Positions 8,534 to 17,314 are shown, counted from the first letter of the stretch. The stretch is DNA of 64,000 nt from Oceanicola sp. (GCA_022447275.1 JAKVBK010000014.1:1-64000), one strand, 5' to 3'. The notes: generated by a model from the sequence alone, not told the origin. Program-made: numbers and translations.

Positions 8534-9057
8534 TCATGGCTCAGGCGTTCGACATTCCCCGGCTTGAAACCTCGCATTTGGTGCTGCGTGCGCCGATGCG
8601 TGCGGATTTCGACGCCTACGCGGAGGTGCTGGCCAGTCCGCGCGCCGCCTGTATGGGCGGGCCCTATGATCGGGCGGCCGCCTGGACGGATTGGTGCGTG
8701 GCCGTGGCCGAGTGGGTGCTGCATCGCCTGGGGCCCTGGACCGTAACAGCCAAGGGTACGGACACCGCGCTGGGTTGGGCGGGCCTGTCTCGCCACCCGG
8801 CCTGCCCCGAGCCGGAGATGGCATGGGTGATGACAGCGGGGGCTGAGGGGCGCGGGATCGCACTGGAAGCCGGGCGAGCTGTGCTGTCCCATGCGTTTGA
8901 GGCCCTGCGTCTGCCCGCGCTGGTCAGCTACATCCGGCCGGGCAACACCCGCGCCGAGGCCTTGGCCACGCGGTTGGGGGGCGTGCCCGACCCAAGCGCC
9001 GAGGCCCTGCCCGGAACCACTGTTTACCGCTATTCGCAAGGGATGATCCGTTCATGA
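8530..9057 (+). CDS. GNAT acetyltransferase (third of three)
   Basis: A 175-residue GNAT protein (RLETSHLVLRAPMRADF, then AGAEGRGIALEAGRA as acetyl-CoA loop). It may start with GTG at 8530, which has a ribosome binding site (AAGGAG) at ideal distance and overlaps the preceding stop by 4 bp; the ATG at 8536 is the alternative. The stop overlaps the ATG of the chorismate mutase gene by 4 bp. The chain of 4-bp overlaps from ffh to here points to one polycistronic message. Confidence 0.83.
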   Translation: MIMAQAFDIPRLETSHLVLRAPMRADFDAYAEVLASPRAACMGGPYDRAAAWTDWCVAVAEWVLHRLGPWTVTAKGTDTALGWAGLSRHPACPEPEMAWVMTAGAEGRGIALEAGRAVLSHAFEALRLPALVSYIRPGNTRAEALATRLGGVPDPSAEALPGTTVYRYSQGMIRS

Positions 9058-9368
9058 CCGAACCTGCAAACACATCAGACGCCGTGGCCCGTGCCGCCGA
9101 GCTTTTGAAGGAGCATCGTGCCTCGATCGATCGTCTCGACGCGATCCTCGTCTATACGCTGGGCGAGCGGTTCAAGCACACGCAGGCCGTGGGTCGTCTC
9201 AAGGCAGAGCATGGGCTTCCGCCCTCTGATCCGTCCCGCGAAGCCACGCAGATTGCACGGCTCGAAGATCTGGCAAAACGCGCCGATCTGGACCCGGATT
9301 TCGCAAAGGAATTCCTGAATTTCATCATTCGGGAGGTGATCCGTCACCACAAGGAAAAACAAAGTTAA
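9054..9368 (+). CDS. Chorismate mutase, AroQ type
   Basis: A 104-residue all-helical chorismate mutase converting chorismate to prephenate for Phe/Tyr synthesis, probably cytosolic. The first helix [18 protein letters not shown] and the following [18 protein letters not shown] carry the basic residues and the turn of the AroQ fold. It is a stand-alone domain, consistent with the separate prephenate dehydratase gene at 23232-24110. Start overlaps the third GNAT gene by 4 bp. The presence of this gene upstream of rpsP is common in the group. Confidence 0.88.
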   Translation: MTEPANTSDAVARAAELLKEHRASIDRLDAILVYTLGERFKHTQAVGRLKAEHGLPPSDPSREATQIARLEDLAKRADLDPDFAKEFLNFIIREVIRHHKEKQS

Positions 9369-9453
9369 CCGAACACTGGGCCCCGGTTTGGGGCCCGCAA
9401 GACCAAAGGGGCGCACCGATGCGCTCCGACCGCCATTCAAAGGAGAAACAACA

Positions 9454-9819
9454 ATGGCAATGAAGATCCGACTGGCCCGCGGTGGCTCCAAAAAGCGCCC
9501 CTTCTACCGCATCGTGGCTGCTGACAGCCGCATGCCCCGTGATGGCCGCTTCATCGAGAAGCTGGGCACCTATAACCCGCTCCTGCCCAAGGACAGCGAA
9601 GATCGCGTCAAAATGGACGTGGAGCGGATCCAGTACTGGATGAGCAAAGGCGCGACCCCGACGGATCGTGTATCCCGTTTCCTCGAAGCGGCTGGCGTGG
9701 TCGACAAGAAGGTCCGCAACAACCCCAACAAGGCAAAGCCGGGCCAGAAGGCACAGGAACGTGCCGAAGAAAAGGCCGCCAAGGCCGCCGAAGCCGCTGA
9801 GGAAGCTGCTGCGGAATAA
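9454..9819 (+). CDS. rpsP: 30S ribosomal protein S16
   Basis: A 121-residue S16: [20 protein letters not shown], then [13 protein letters not shown], are the family signature. The last ~30 residues form an Ala/Glu/Lys-rich tail longer than in E. coli S16 (82 residues), typical of alphaproteobacteria. A strong AAGGAG site at 9440-9445 fixes the start. It heads the classic rpsP-rimM-trmD-rplS order, here with a 326-bp gap before rimM. Confidence 0.97.
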   Translation: MAMKIRLARGGSKKRPFYRIVAADSRMPRDGRFIEKLGTYNPLLPKDSEDRVKMDVERIQYWMSKGATPTDRVSRFLEAAGVVDKKVRNNPNKAKPGQKAQERAEEKAAKAAEAAEEAAAE

Positions 9820-10145
9820 GACATGCCGTGACTGGCAGTCTGTCCTGCTCGGTCTGATCGGGCCTGCGGGATTTGAAATGGGAAGGGGCGCAAACCGCGC
9901 CCTGTCCAAGGGGATCGGTGTCGCCGGGAACGCAATTGGCAGCGCGTCGACGCGCTTTGCGTTTCCGGTGGGCCTTCGCCCCCCGTACCGGGCGCTTGAT
10001 GCGTCTGTTGGCCAGCCCGGCATAGGGCACATGGCACAACAGGCGGATGTCGCCCCATAGGATTTATGCAGACCGGTGGCTGGCCGTCCCGCAGCCAGGC
10101 GCTGCAGGTCTCCTGTCGCTGACGGCCGCAGAAGGATCGAGAGCC
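9820..10145. other. Gene-free gap between rpsP and rimM
   Basis: In many bacteria rpsP and rimM nearly touch. Here 326 bp separate them. One plus frame runs across it (to 10060), but it starts inside rpsP in another frame and shows no domain; minus frames are Arg-rich shadows. A weak ribosome binding site (AGAAGGATCGAGAG) precedes rimM. It may be an untranslated spacer or decayed gene. Confidence 0.4.
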
Positions 10146-10688
10146 ATGACCGAAAAACTCTGCCTTGGTGCGATTGCCGGTGCATTCGGCGTGCGCGGAG
10201 AAGTGCGCCTGAAGAGCTTCTGCGCCCACCCGGAGGACGTGGCTGCCTACGGTGCGCTGAGCACGGAAGATAACAGCCGCAGCTTTGAGATCACCCTTGG
10301 CCGGCAAATCAAAAGTGGCTTTGCTGCGCGCCTGTCCGGTGTGCTGACCAAGGAACAAGCCGATGCGCTGAAGGGCGCGCGCCTTTACGTGGATCGCGCC
10401 AATCTGCCTGAGCCAGAGGATGACGAGTACTACCATGCGGATCTGATCGGCCTTGAGGTGTTTGACACGGGCGGTGCCCGGCTGGGCGCTGTGCGGGCTG
10501 TGCAGGATCACGGGGCAGGGGACTTGCTGGAAATCCACGGCCCCAACCTGAAAACAACCGTTTTGTTGCCCTTCACCTTGGCCTGCGTGCCGACGGTTGA
10601 CTTGGCGGCGGGGCGGATCGTGGCCGATCCCCCTGAGGGTCTGTTTCCCGATGATACGCCCGAGCAGGAGCGTCAGGGCGATGGGTGA
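10146..10688 (+). CDS. rimM: Ribosome maturation factor RimM
   Basis: A 180-residue assembly factor that binds S19 and helps maturation of the 30S head. The N-terminal RimM barrel is recognisable ([21 protein letters not shown]) and a C-terminal PRC-type barrel begins near [11 protein letters not shown], with ILPFT-like segment [17 protein letters not shown]. The start at 10146 removes an unrelated 33-residue extension in the open frame. The stop lies 8 bp inside trmD, so the two are translationally coupled. Confidence 0.95.
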   Translation: MTEKLCLGAIAGAFGVRGEVRLKSFCAHPEDVAAYGALSTEDNSRSFEITLGRQIKSGFAARLSGVLTKEQADALKGARLYVDRANLPEPEDDEYYHADLIGLEVFDTGGARLGAVRAVQDHGAGDLLEIHGPNLKTTVLLPFTLACVPTVDLAAGRIVADPPEGLFPDDTPEQERQGDG

Positions 10689-11511
10689 AGACGATCCCAA
10701 ACCGCCCAAGTCCCATGGGCGCCTGTCCATCGGCGCAAGCCTGACACCGCGGGATCTGGTTACGCCAACGCCGCAGTTGGCCGGGGTCTGGACCGCGCGG
10801 ATTGTGACCCTGTTTCCAGAGGCGTTTCCGGGCACGCTTGGCCTGTCGCTAACGGGCAAGGCTCTGCAAGAAGGGAAGTGGCAAATCCAGCCCTTCGATT
10901 TGCGCGGCTTTGGTGTGGGCAAGCATCGCAACGTGGATGACACGCCTGCGGGTGGCGGCGCTGGCATGGTGCTGCGCGCAGACGTGGTGGGACGGGCGCT
11001 TGCCGTTGCGACCGCCGGTGCGCCCACCGATCGCGCGCGCTGGCCCGTGGTGTATGCATCCCCGCGCGGCGCCCCCTTTACCCAGAAAACCGCCCGGCGC
11101 TGGGCTGCAGCCGACGGTATCACCCTGCTTTGCGGACGGTTCGAGGGGGTGGATCAACGGGTGCTGGATCAGTTTGATGTTGAAGAAGTCAGCCTTGGCG
11201 ATTTTGTCCTGACCGGGGGCGAGATCGCGGCGCAGGCCATGCTGGATGCCACCGTGCGTTTGCTGCCCACCGTGCTGGGGAACGCCGCCTCCACCGAGGA
11301 GGAAAGCTTTTCCAACGGGCTACTGGAACACCCGCAATACACCCGTCCGGCAGAGTGGCGCAGCCGCCCGATCCCGGAGGTTCTGCTTTCGGGCAATCAC
11401 GGCAAGATCGCCCAGTGGCGCCAGGCCGAATCTGAGGCGCTCACCCGTGCCCGGCGTCCGGATTTGTGGGCAGCGCATGTGAACAAACCCGCGCTGGATG
11501 AAGACGGCTGA
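10681..11511 (+). CDS. trmD: tRNA (guanine-N1)-methyltransferase TrmD
   Basis: A 276-residue SPOUT-class enzyme that methylates G37 of tRNAs with SAM and so prevents frameshifting. Trefoil-knot signature pieces are present: [26 protein letters not shown] and [10 protein letters not shown]. The enzyme core starts at [11 protein letters not shown], about 38 residues after the ATG at 10681, so this protein has an N-terminal extension compared with E. coli TrmD. It overlaps rimM by 8 bp. Confidence 0.95.
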   Translation: MGEDDPKPPKSHGRLSIGASLTPRDLVTPTPQLAGVWTARIVTLFPEAFPGTLGLSLTGKALQEGKWQIQPFDLRGFGVGKHRNVDDTPAGGGAGMVLRADVVGRALAVATAGAPTDRARWPVVYASPRGAPFTQKTARRWAAADGITLLCGRFEGVDQRVLDQFDVEEVSLGDFVLTGGEIAAQAMLDATVRLLPTVLGNAASTEEESFSNGLLEHPQYTRPAEWRSRPIPEVLLSGNHGKIAQWRQAESEALTRARRPDLWAAHVNKPALDEDG

Positions 11512-11863
11512 ACGCCTGCCAGAACCAGGCGCGGGCCATTGAAACCGGGCTATGGGTCAGGTTGGGGCGCGAAAGGCGGGATTTGCAGGTGTTTCAGGCC
11601 CAAAAGCGCTGTCTTTTCTCTTGAAAACTGCGCCGCTCTCTGGTTTACGCCCTCCATCCCCGCCAAGGCGGGCGATTGCTGATTCCGTATTGCTTTCATT
11701 CGGAGGGCTCAGCATCGCGTCTTTGGGGATGCACACAAGGAACGCCACCTGATCCTCTGGCGGGCGCGGAGCTGCGGCACCGCGGACCCGATGAAAGCCG
11801 CAGAGCTCTCTGGATGCGCCTCATCTTCGCGGACCAACCGCGAGCAGTATAGGAGTAGATCAG
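11512..11863. other. Long leader between trmD and rplS
   Basis: 352 bp with no credible gene. It holds the stem-loop described at 11769-11808 and a GGCGGG/CCCGCC-type pair around 11660-11673. The size and structure suggest an internal promoter and/or regulated leader for rplS-rpmE. Confidence 0.4.
11769..11808 (+). promoter_or_regulatory. Stem-loop in the rplS leader
   Basis: GAGCTGCGGC pairs with GCCGCAG-AG-CTC across an 18-base loop, ten base pairs with a two-base bulge. It lies ~55 bp before the rplS start. Such a structure could be an autoregulatory L19 binding site, but this is inference from position only. Confidence 0.35.
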
Positions 11864-12238
11864 ATGGATCTGATCGCACAGTTGGAAGCCGAGCAGGTTG
11901 CTGCTCTGGGCAAAGACATTCCCGACTTTAAAGCCGGTGACACCGTCCGTGTCGGCTTCAAAGTGACGGAAGGCACCCGGACCCGGGTCCAGAACTACGA
12001 AGGTGTGTGCATTGCACGCAAGAACGGTGCCGGCATTGCGGGCAGCTTTACCGTTCGCAAGATCAGCTTTGGTGAAGGTGTGGAACGTGTGTTCCCGCTG
12101 CACTCGACCAACATCGAGTCTATCACCGTTGTGCGCCGTGGCCGCGTGCGCCGCGCCAAGCTGTACTACCTGCGCTCGCGTCGCGGTAAGTCCGCACGTA
12201 TCGCGGAAGACACCACCTACAAGCCGAAGAAAAGCTAA
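11864..12238 (+). CDS. rplS: 50S ribosomal protein L19
   Basis: A 124-residue L19, at the 30S-50S interface. Signature segments: [25 protein letters not shown]-like [10 protein letters not shown] and [21 protein letters not shown] clear AGGAG site at 11851-11855 sets the start. rpmE follows 12 bp later, so the two are co-transcribed and end at the terminator at 12501. Confidence 0.97.
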   Translation: MDLIAQLEAEQVAALGKDIPDFKAGDTVRVGFKVTEGTRTRVQNYEGVCIARKNGAGIAGSFTVRKISFGEGVERVFPLHSTNIESITVVRRGRVRRAKLYYLRSRRGKSARIAEDTTYKPKKS

Positions 12239-12250
12239 GGAGCACGGGCG

Positions 12251-12472
12251 ATGAAAAAGGACACCCATCCCGAATACCACATCATCAACGTCAAGATGAC
12301 CGATGGTACCGTGATCCAGATGAAATCCACCTGGGGCGCTGAGGGCGACCAGATGGCATTGGATATCGACCCCTCCGTTCACCCGGCTTGGACCGGTGGC
12401 GGCACCCGCCTGATGGACACCGGCGGCCGTGTGTCGAAGTTCAAGAAAAAGTACGAAGGCCTCGGCTTCTAA
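12251..12472 (+). CDS. rpmE: 50S ribosomal protein L31
   Basis: A 73-residue L31 ([19 protein letters not shown]). It has no cysteine, so it is the zinc-independent form with no CxxC motif, as usual in this group. The AAGGAG site at 12237-12242 partly overlaps the rplS stop. Last gene of the translation block. Confidence 0.95.
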   Translation: MKKDTHPEYHIINVKMTDGTVIQMKSTWGAEGDQMALDIDPSVHPAWTGGGTRLMDTGGRVSKFKKKYEGLGF

Positions 12473-12500
12473 GCCTGACGCGCCTTTTGCATTACAAAGA

Positions 12501-12528
12501 ACGCCGCCCGGTTTGGGCGGCGTTTTTT
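12501..12528 (+). terminator. Rho-independent terminator after rpmE
   Basis: Nine-base-pair perfect stem ACGCCGCCC/GGGCGGCGT with a short loop, followed by six T's. Ends the ffh-rpmE block. Confidence 0.92.
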
Positions 12529-12553
12529 GTGTGTGGTGGTGCGGGCGATGCGC

Positions 12554-13138
12554 TCAGGCTGCGATCTGTTCGACGGCTTGTTTCGCATCAGCCAAGGCGG
12601 AGTCGGGATCGACAGCCATGCGATCTGCGGCCACAACCTCCACGTCATGGATGCCGATAAAGCCCAGCACGTGCTGCAAATAGCCGGTTGCGAAATCGAT
12701 GGGGCTGTTCACTTCGGTGCCGCCGGAAGCCACGGTGATAATTGCACGCTTGCCTTCCAGCAGCCCCTTTGGCCCGGTGTCGGTATAGCGGAATGTCAGA
12801 CCGGCGCGGGCCACAAGGTCAATCCACGCCTTGAGCGCAGAGGGCACACCGAAATTGTAGATCGGTGTTGAAATCACGATCGTGTCGGCGGCCTGCAGTT
12901 CGGCCACAAGGCTGTCGGACAGGGCGAGCGTGGCCTGTTGGTCCTCGGTGCGCGCCTCCGCCGGCGTAAAGTTCGCGCCGATCCATGCCTCGTCGATCTG
13001 GGGCAGGGCTTTGGTCAAGTCGCGGGTGAGCGTCGTTTGCGGTGCAAGGCGTGCAATCACCTGATCGGCAAGATCTCGGGAGATAGAGCCGTTTTTTCGA
13101 GCGGAGGCGTCAATGCGCAGAATGGTATGTGTAGACAT
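12554..13138 (-). CDS. azoR: FMN-dependent NADH-azoreductase
   Basis: A 194-residue flavodoxin-fold enzyme reducing azo compounds and quinones with NADH via FMN. Family features: N-terminal HTILRIDASAR with the phosphate-binding S of the flavin site, and STPIYNFGVPSALKAWIDLVARAG in the middle (residues ~97-120). The frame is open well upstream, but the ATG at 13138 gives the standard N-terminus. It is divergent from a LysR gene across a 233-bp A+T-rich region with palindromes, so it is likely that regulator's target. Confidence 0.92.
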   Translation of the reverse strand: MSTHTILRIDASARKNGSISRDLADQVIARLAPQTTLTRDLTKALPQIDEAWIGANFTPAEARTEDQQATLALSDSLVAELQAADTIVISTPIYNFGVPSALKAWIDLVARAGLTFRYTDTGPKGLLEGKRAIITVASGGTEVNSPIDFATGYLQHVLGFIGIHDVEVVAADRMAVDPDSALADAKQAVEQIAA

Positions 13139-13211
13139 CGTTAAGTCCTTCGGTTGCTGCGGGCAAAGCCGCGCTGTCATTGCCAAGAACGTAGTCAAAG
13201 CAAAAAGGCAC

Positions 13212-13235
13212 AAAAGATTAAATTTTATATCTTTT
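13212..13235. promoter_or_regulatory. Inverted repeat between azoR and lysR
   Basis: AAAAGAT and ATCTTTT arranged as an inverted repeat with a 10-bp spacer, in an unusually A+T-rich stretch. LysR proteins bind dyads of this spacing (T-N11-A type), so this is a candidate operator for the divergent pair. Confidence 0.45.
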
Positions 13236-13260
13236 ATGTGCGTAAATGAGCTATATGGCG

Positions 13261-13272
13261 AATATCGATATT
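13261..13272. promoter_or_regulatory. Perfect 12-bp palindrome between azoR and lysR
   Basis: AATATCGATATT is its own reverse complement and lies 123 bp before the azoR start and 99 bp before the lysR start. Candidate second regulator site or promoter element. Confidence 0.35.
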
Positions 13273-13371
13273 TCCGACATTTCCGCTCGCCTTTAGGATG
13301 AATGAACGCTATCTGTTCGAAAACGCACATGCAGGGCATGCCTGCCCAAGCCATCGCAAGGAGTATGCGAC

Positions 13372-14247
13372 ATGTCATTGGATGCCTGGGATGAAGTGCG
13401 CACCGCATACCACGTGGCACGCATGGGCACGGTATCGGGTGCAGCGGAGGTGCTCGGGGTGCATCATGCGACGGTGATCCGGCACATTGATGCGCTCGAA
13501 GCCCGGCTGGGCACCAAGCTGTTTCAGCGCCATGCCCGGGGTTACACGCCGACAGAGGCGGGCGATGACCTGCTCCAGGTGGCGCAGGCCACAGACGATC
13601 AGTTTTCCCAGCTAGCGGGACGGATTCGCGGCCTTGGATCAGAGGTGACCGGCGAGTTGATCGTGACATCTCTGCCAATCATGTCGCCGGTCGTGACACC
13701 TATCCTCGTGCGGTTTCAGGAAGAGCACCCGGATCTCAAAGTGCGTTTTGTGACCGATGACCGTGTTCTGCGCCTCGAATATGGGGAGGCCCATGTGGCG
13801 ATCCGGGCCGGCGGCCAGCCGCAGGAACCCGACAACGTGGTTCAGAAGTTTTTCTCGATGAGCTTCAGCCTCTGTGCAACCCGTCAATATGTGGACGAGC
13901 ACGGCCCCTTGGTGGAGGGCCAATGGGCAGGGCACCGTTTCGTGGGCTCTGATGACAGAGCAGCGCGCGCGCCGTTCTTCCAGTGGCTTGAGCGCACGAT
14001 ACCCGAAGACCTGATCACCTTCCGGGCCAGTCAGCAGCGCGCCGCTGAAGATGCGGTCATCAACGGGGCAGGGATCGGGTTTCTTGCTTCGTGGGATCTG
14101 GCAAGCAATGACAATATCGTTGAGATGATGCCCACCAAGGAGGAATGGAGTGTACCGGTCTGGCTGGTCACCCATGTGGACCTGCATCGCACTGCGAAGG
14201 TGCAGACCCTCCTGCGCCATCTCAAGCAAAACGTCAAAGCGTGGTAG
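13372..14247 (+). CDS. LysR-family transcriptional regulator
   Basis: A 291-residue LysR-type protein: winged helix-turn-helix at residues ~8-65 (GTVSGAAEVLGVHHATVIRHIDAL is the reading-head region) and a periplasmic-binding-protein-like effector domain after ~90. A good AAGGAG site at 13358-13363 fixes the start. Divergent from azoR, suggesting it controls the azoreductase in response to a quinone or similar compound; the ligand is unknown. Its stop is overlapped by the GTG of the EamA transporter gene, so the two may be co-expressed. Confidence 0.9.
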   Translation: MSLDAWDEVRTAYHVARMGTVSGAAEVLGVHHATVIRHIDALEARLGTKLFQRHARGYTPTEAGDDLLQVAQATDDQFSQLAGRIRGLGSEVTGELIVTSLPIMSPVVTPILVRFQEEHPDLKVRFVTDDRVLRLEYGEAHVAIRAGGQPQEPDNVVQKFFSMSFSLCATRQYVDEHGPLVEGQWAGHRFVGSDDRAARAPFFQWLERTIPEDLITFRASQQRAAEDAVINGAGIGFLASWDLASNDNIVEMMPTKEEWSVPVWLVTHVDLHRTAKVQTLLRHLKQNVKAW

Positions 14248-15164
14248 CACCGCCACCAGGGGCTTTAGATCGCGCCGATGCGCTGCGGGGCCATGCGGCC
14301 ATGCTGCTGTTTTCGGCGCTTGTTGCAGGATCTTTCTCACTGGGTGCGCGCATGGCGCGAGAGATTGATCCCGGCGTGCTTGTTTTGCTGCGCTTTGGGC
14401 TGGCGGCCCTCCTGATGGTTGCCATTTTGCGCGCAAGCACGGGGCGCTGGCCAACCGTGCCGCGGGCCGCATGGCGGTTTGTGGTGCTGGGCGGTTTTTT
14501 TGGCTTCTACTTCATCATGATGTTCGAAGGCCTGAAAACGGCGGATGCGGTTTCGAGCGCGGCCGTCTTTACACTGACCCCGTTGATGTCTGCGGTTTTT
14601 GCGCTGCCCTTGTTGGGCCAACGTACGGTGCTGGCGGTTTGGGGGGCCTTGCTGCTGGGGGCATGCGGCGCGCTTTGGGTGATCTTCCGGGGCGACATGC
14701 CGGCCCTTCTGGCCTTTGACATTGGCACGGGCGAAGCGATCTTTTTCGTGGGATGCATCGCGCACGCGATCTACACGCCCCTGTCGCGTCGTCTGAATCG
14801 GGGTGAAAGCGCGGGGGAGGCCGCGCTTTGGGTCATGGTTGGGGGCATCCTACTGTTGCTGATCTATGCAGGGCCGCGACTGGCCGGGGTGGACTGGGCC
14901 GCTCTTTCACCGCTGGTGTGGATCACACTTGCCTATCTGGTGGTGTTCACCACCGCGGGCACCACGACTTTGCTGCAATACGCAGCGCTCCGCCTGCCCG
15001 CCTCGAATGTCATGGCGTACACTTATCTTGTGCCGAGTTGGGTGGTTCTATGGGATATGGCAACGGGCCTCACGGCGCCGCCCGGGATCATCCTGCTGGG
15101 CGTTGGCGCGACGGTTCTGGCCTTGTTGGTGCTGTTGCTGCGCCACGATGTGGCTGCGATCTGA
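14241..15164 (+). CDS. EamA/DMT-family transporter
   Basis: A 307-residue inner-membrane protein with about ten hydrophobic segments in two EamA repeats (first starting at GHAAMLLFSALVAGSF, second near TGEAIFFVGCIAHAIYTPL). Such proteins export metabolites or amino acids, but the substrate cannot be predicted. The GTG at 14241, overlapping the lysR stop by 7 bp, gives a normal N-terminus; the longer open frame from 14145 lies within lysR and is unlikely. Confidence 0.85.
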   Translation: MVAPPPGALDRADALRGHAAMLLFSALVAGSFSLGARMAREIDPGVLVLLRFGLAALLMVAILRASTGRWPTVPRAAWRFVVLGGFFGFYFIMMFEGLKTADAVSSAAVFTLTPLMSAVFALPLLGQRTVLAVWGALLLGACGALWVIFRGDMPALLAFDIGTGEAIFFVGCIAHAIYTPLSRRLNRGESAGEAALWVMVGGILLLLIYAGPRLAGVDWAALSPLVWITLAYLVVFTTAGTTTLLQYAALRLPASNVMAYTYLVPSWVVLWDMATGLTAPPGIILLGVGATVLALLVLLLRHDVAAI

Positions 15165-15167
15165 AAC

Positions 15168-15530
15168 TCAGAGATCGGGGGCGGTGTCGGTTTCATCCCC
15201 CTCGGGTCCGCTGTCCAGTTCCTGCTCCAAGAAACGCTCGAACGCGTCGAGGTTGACCGGCTCGAACTGGCCAAAACTCTGCATCCAGACAGAGGCATCG
15301 CGCATCCCGTCTGGATCAAGCTTGCACCATTTTACCCGCCCGCGCTTTTCCTGCGTGATCAGGCCGGCACGCGTGAGGATGACCAAGTGCTTTGAGACCG
15401 CCGCAAGAGACATTTCAAAGGGCTCGGCCACGTCGGTGACGGCCATGTCATCCTCAAGCAGCATCGTGAGGATGCTGCGCCGGGTTGGATCGGCCAGGGC
15501 CGCAAAGACGGTGTCCAAACGTGCGCTCAT
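15168..15530 (-). CDS. ArsR-family transcriptional regulator
   Basis: A 120-residue winged-helix repressor. The recognition helix region is MSLAAVSKHLVILTRAGLI, followed by the beta-wing KRGRVKWCKL. There are no CxC-type metal-binding cysteines, so it probably senses something other than arsenic or heavy metals. It is the ArsR type often paired with SRPBCC (AHSA1) proteins, but no such partner is adjacent. ATG at 15530 preferred over 15557. Convergent with the EamA gene. Confidence 0.88.
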   Translation of the reverse strand: MSARLDTVFAALADPTRRSILTMLLEDDMAVTDVAEPFEMSLAAVSKHLVILTRAGLITQEKRGRVKWCKLDPDGMRDASVWMQSFGQFEPVNLDAFERFLEQELDSGPEGDETDTAPDL

Positions 15531-15677
15531 GCCCCGCGATGCCTGCTTGGGCCGCAAACGTCAACCAATCGGTTGAATATGGGTTGGACGGCTGGGGCTG
15601 GGCGCCAGTCTGTCGCACCTAGAAAATATATATTATAAACAGTAAGATAGGCGATTTCTCGTCGCGAAGAATCCGAA

Positions 15678-15706
15678 TTGACTCATTGTCCCTGCCTGCC
15701 TAGTGT
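15678..15706 (+). promoter_or_regulatory. Sigma-70-like promoter of the F0 operon
   Basis: TTGACT and TAGTGT separated by 17 bp, 28 bp upstream of the atpI start. A strongly A+T-rich tract (15622-15642) lies just upstream and may act as an UP element. Confidence 0.5.
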
Positions 15707-15733
15707 CCGCCTCGATTGTCCAAGGGGCGTGCA

Positions 15734-16150
15734 ATGCGAAGCGGTGGCGAGACCGACCGGCTCAGAAAGCTGGAAGAACGGATCGAAACGCTTAAGAAAG
15801 CGCAATCGCCCGACCCCAAGGAGGAAGAGCATTATTCGTTGGCCCAGCGGGGCTGGCGCATGGTGACAGAGCTTGTGGCGGGTCTTTTGATCGGCTTCGG
15901 CATCGGATACGGGCTAGACGCCATCTTTGGCACAATCCCGATTTTCACGGTGCTGTTCTTGTTTGCGGGCTTTGCGGCCGGTGTGAAGGTCATGCTGCGC
16001 ACCGCCAATGAGTTCCACGAGGTGGCCGAACGGCGGGCCTCGGCAGCACAGGCAACGCCGGGGGAGCCCGGTGCAGAGAATTTGCCGGGCGCGCCCGGCG
16101 CACAGACAGGGCCGGACGGGCAACCCGACGGCAAGCAGAAAGAGGGCTGA
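15734..16150 (+). CDS. atpI: ATP synthase accessory protein AtpI
   Basis: A 138-residue protein with an N-terminal coiled-coil (residues ~10-30), two membrane segments (about 44-64 and 72-92, with the Gly-rich GLLIGFGIGYGLD) and a Gly/Pro/Ala-rich tail. AtpI proteins assist c-ring assembly and may help Mg uptake. The ATG at 15734 follows an AAGGGG site; a TTG at 15716 is possible but poorer. First gene of the F0 operon. Confidence 0.88.
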   Translation: MRSGGETDRLRKLEERIETLKKAQSPDPKEEEHYSLAQRGWRMVTELVAGLLIGFGIGYGLDAIFGTIPIFTVLFLFAGFAAGVKVMLRTANEFHEVAERRASAAQATPGEPGAENLPGAPGAQTGPDGQPDGKQKEG

Positions 16151-16153
16151 GCT

Positions 16154-16903
16154 TTGGCAGACGCAGAAACATCCGGCGGTGGCATCAAAATCGACCCAAT
16201 GAGCCAGTTTCAGGTCCAGCCGCTCTTCGGGGATTCGATCAGCGTCTTTACCATCAGCAATGTCACCTTGTGGATGGCGCTGGCGGTTCTGAGTGTGATC
16301 GCGCTTATGGTGCTGGGCACGCGCGGCCGGGCCATCATCCCGTCGCGCAGCCAGTCGGTGGCGGAGCTGACCTATGGCTTTGTCTACAAGATGGTTGAAG
16401 ACGTGACCGGAAAAGATGGTCTGAAGTTCTTCCCCTACATCTTTACTCTGTTCCTGTTCATCCTGTTTGCGAACGTGCTCGGCCTGATCCCGATGTCGTT
16501 CACGACCACGTCGCACATCGCTGTGACGGCCGTGATGGGCTTTGGCGTTTTCTTCGTCGTGACGATCGTTGGCTTTGTTAAGAACGGGTCCGGTTTCCTG
16601 AGCTTGTTCTGGGTGTCGTCGGCACCGCTGGCGCTGCGCCCGGTGCTGGCCGTCATCGAACTGATTTCTTACTTCGTGCGCCCCGTCAGCCACTCCGTCC
16701 GTCTTGCAGGCGCCATTATGGCGGGTCACGCCGTGATGAAGGTGTTTGCCGGATTTGCCGCGATCGGCCTTGTTGCGCCGCTGGCGATTGGCGGCATGGT
16801 CGCGATCTACGGGCTCGAACTGCTGGTGGCCTTCATCCAGGCCTACGTGTTTACGATCCTGACCTGCGTCTACCTGAAGGACGCCCTGCACCCGCATCAC
16901 TAA
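16154..16903 (+). CDS. atpB: F0F1 ATP synthase subunit a
   Basis: A 249-residue membrane subunit forming the proton half-channels beside the c-ring. The essential Arg of helix 4 sits in [12 protein letters not shown]. The E. coli Glu219/His245 pair is swapped here: His in MAGH and Glu in [12 protein letters not shown], as known for alphaproteobacteria and mitochondria. The position after RLAG, usually Asn, is Ala (see findings). TTG start at 16154, 3 bp after the atpI stop, gives the best N-terminus. Confidence 0.95.
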   Translation: MADAETSGGGIKIDPMSQFQVQPLFGDSISVFTISNVTLWMALAVLSVIALMVLGTRGRAIIPSRSQSVAELTYGFVYKMVEDVTGKDGLKFFPYIFTLFLFILFANVLGLIPMSFTTTSHIAVTAVMGFGVFFVVTIVGFVKNGSGFLSLFWVSSAPLALRPVLAVIELISYFVRPVSHSVRLAGAIMAGHAVMKVFAGFAAIGLVAPLAIGGMVAIYGLELLVAFIQAYVFTILTCVYLKDALHPHH

Positions 16904-16984
16904 GAGTTTCGCGTCCGCTCCCCGGGGCGGGTCGCATACTGAACACCTGAATACGCAATCTTCCAACCGTAAGGAGAACTCGAC

Positions 16985-17221
16985 ATGGAAGGCGATATCG
17001 CACAAATGGGTCAATTCATCGGCGCTGGCCTGGCTGCCATTGGTTCCGGCGCTGCCGCAATCGGTGTGGGCCACGTGGCTGGCAACTTCCTCGCCGGTGC
17101 CCTGCGCAACCCATCCGCCGCTGGCGCTCAGACCGCGACGCTGTTCATCGGCATCGCATTCGCAGAAGCTCTGGGGATCTTCTCGTTCCTCGTTGCTCTG
17201 CTGCTGATGTTCGCCGTCTAA
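16985..17221 (+). CDS. atpE: F0F1 ATP synthase subunit c
   Basis: A 78-residue two-helix hairpin. The Gly/Ala-rich first helix ([17 protein letters not shown]), polar loop RNP (residues 41-43) and second helix with the proton-carrying carboxylate, Glu60 in AFAEALGIF, are all present. A strong AAGGAG site at 16972-16977 suits the high copy number of c in the ring. Confidence 0.97.
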   Translation: MEGDIAQMGQFIGAGLAAIGSGAAAIGVGHVAGNFLAGALRNPSAAGAQTATLFIGIAFAEALGIFSFLVALLLMFAV

Positions 17222-17314
17222 TACCGGCTAACTGAACATCCTTACGGCCGGACGGGTGCCCCGCACAGGCGTGCACCCGTCCGGTAGGACAAAACGGCCA
17301 CCGGAGAGGACGAC

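Noticed and set aside
9570..11123. 517-codon minus-strand frame across rpsP-rimM-trmD
   Set aside because: Antisense to three certain genes; no domain.
15914..17074. Long minus-strand frame opposite atpI-atpB-atpE
   Set aside because: Spans three certain genes of the F0 operon; composition is that of a shadow.
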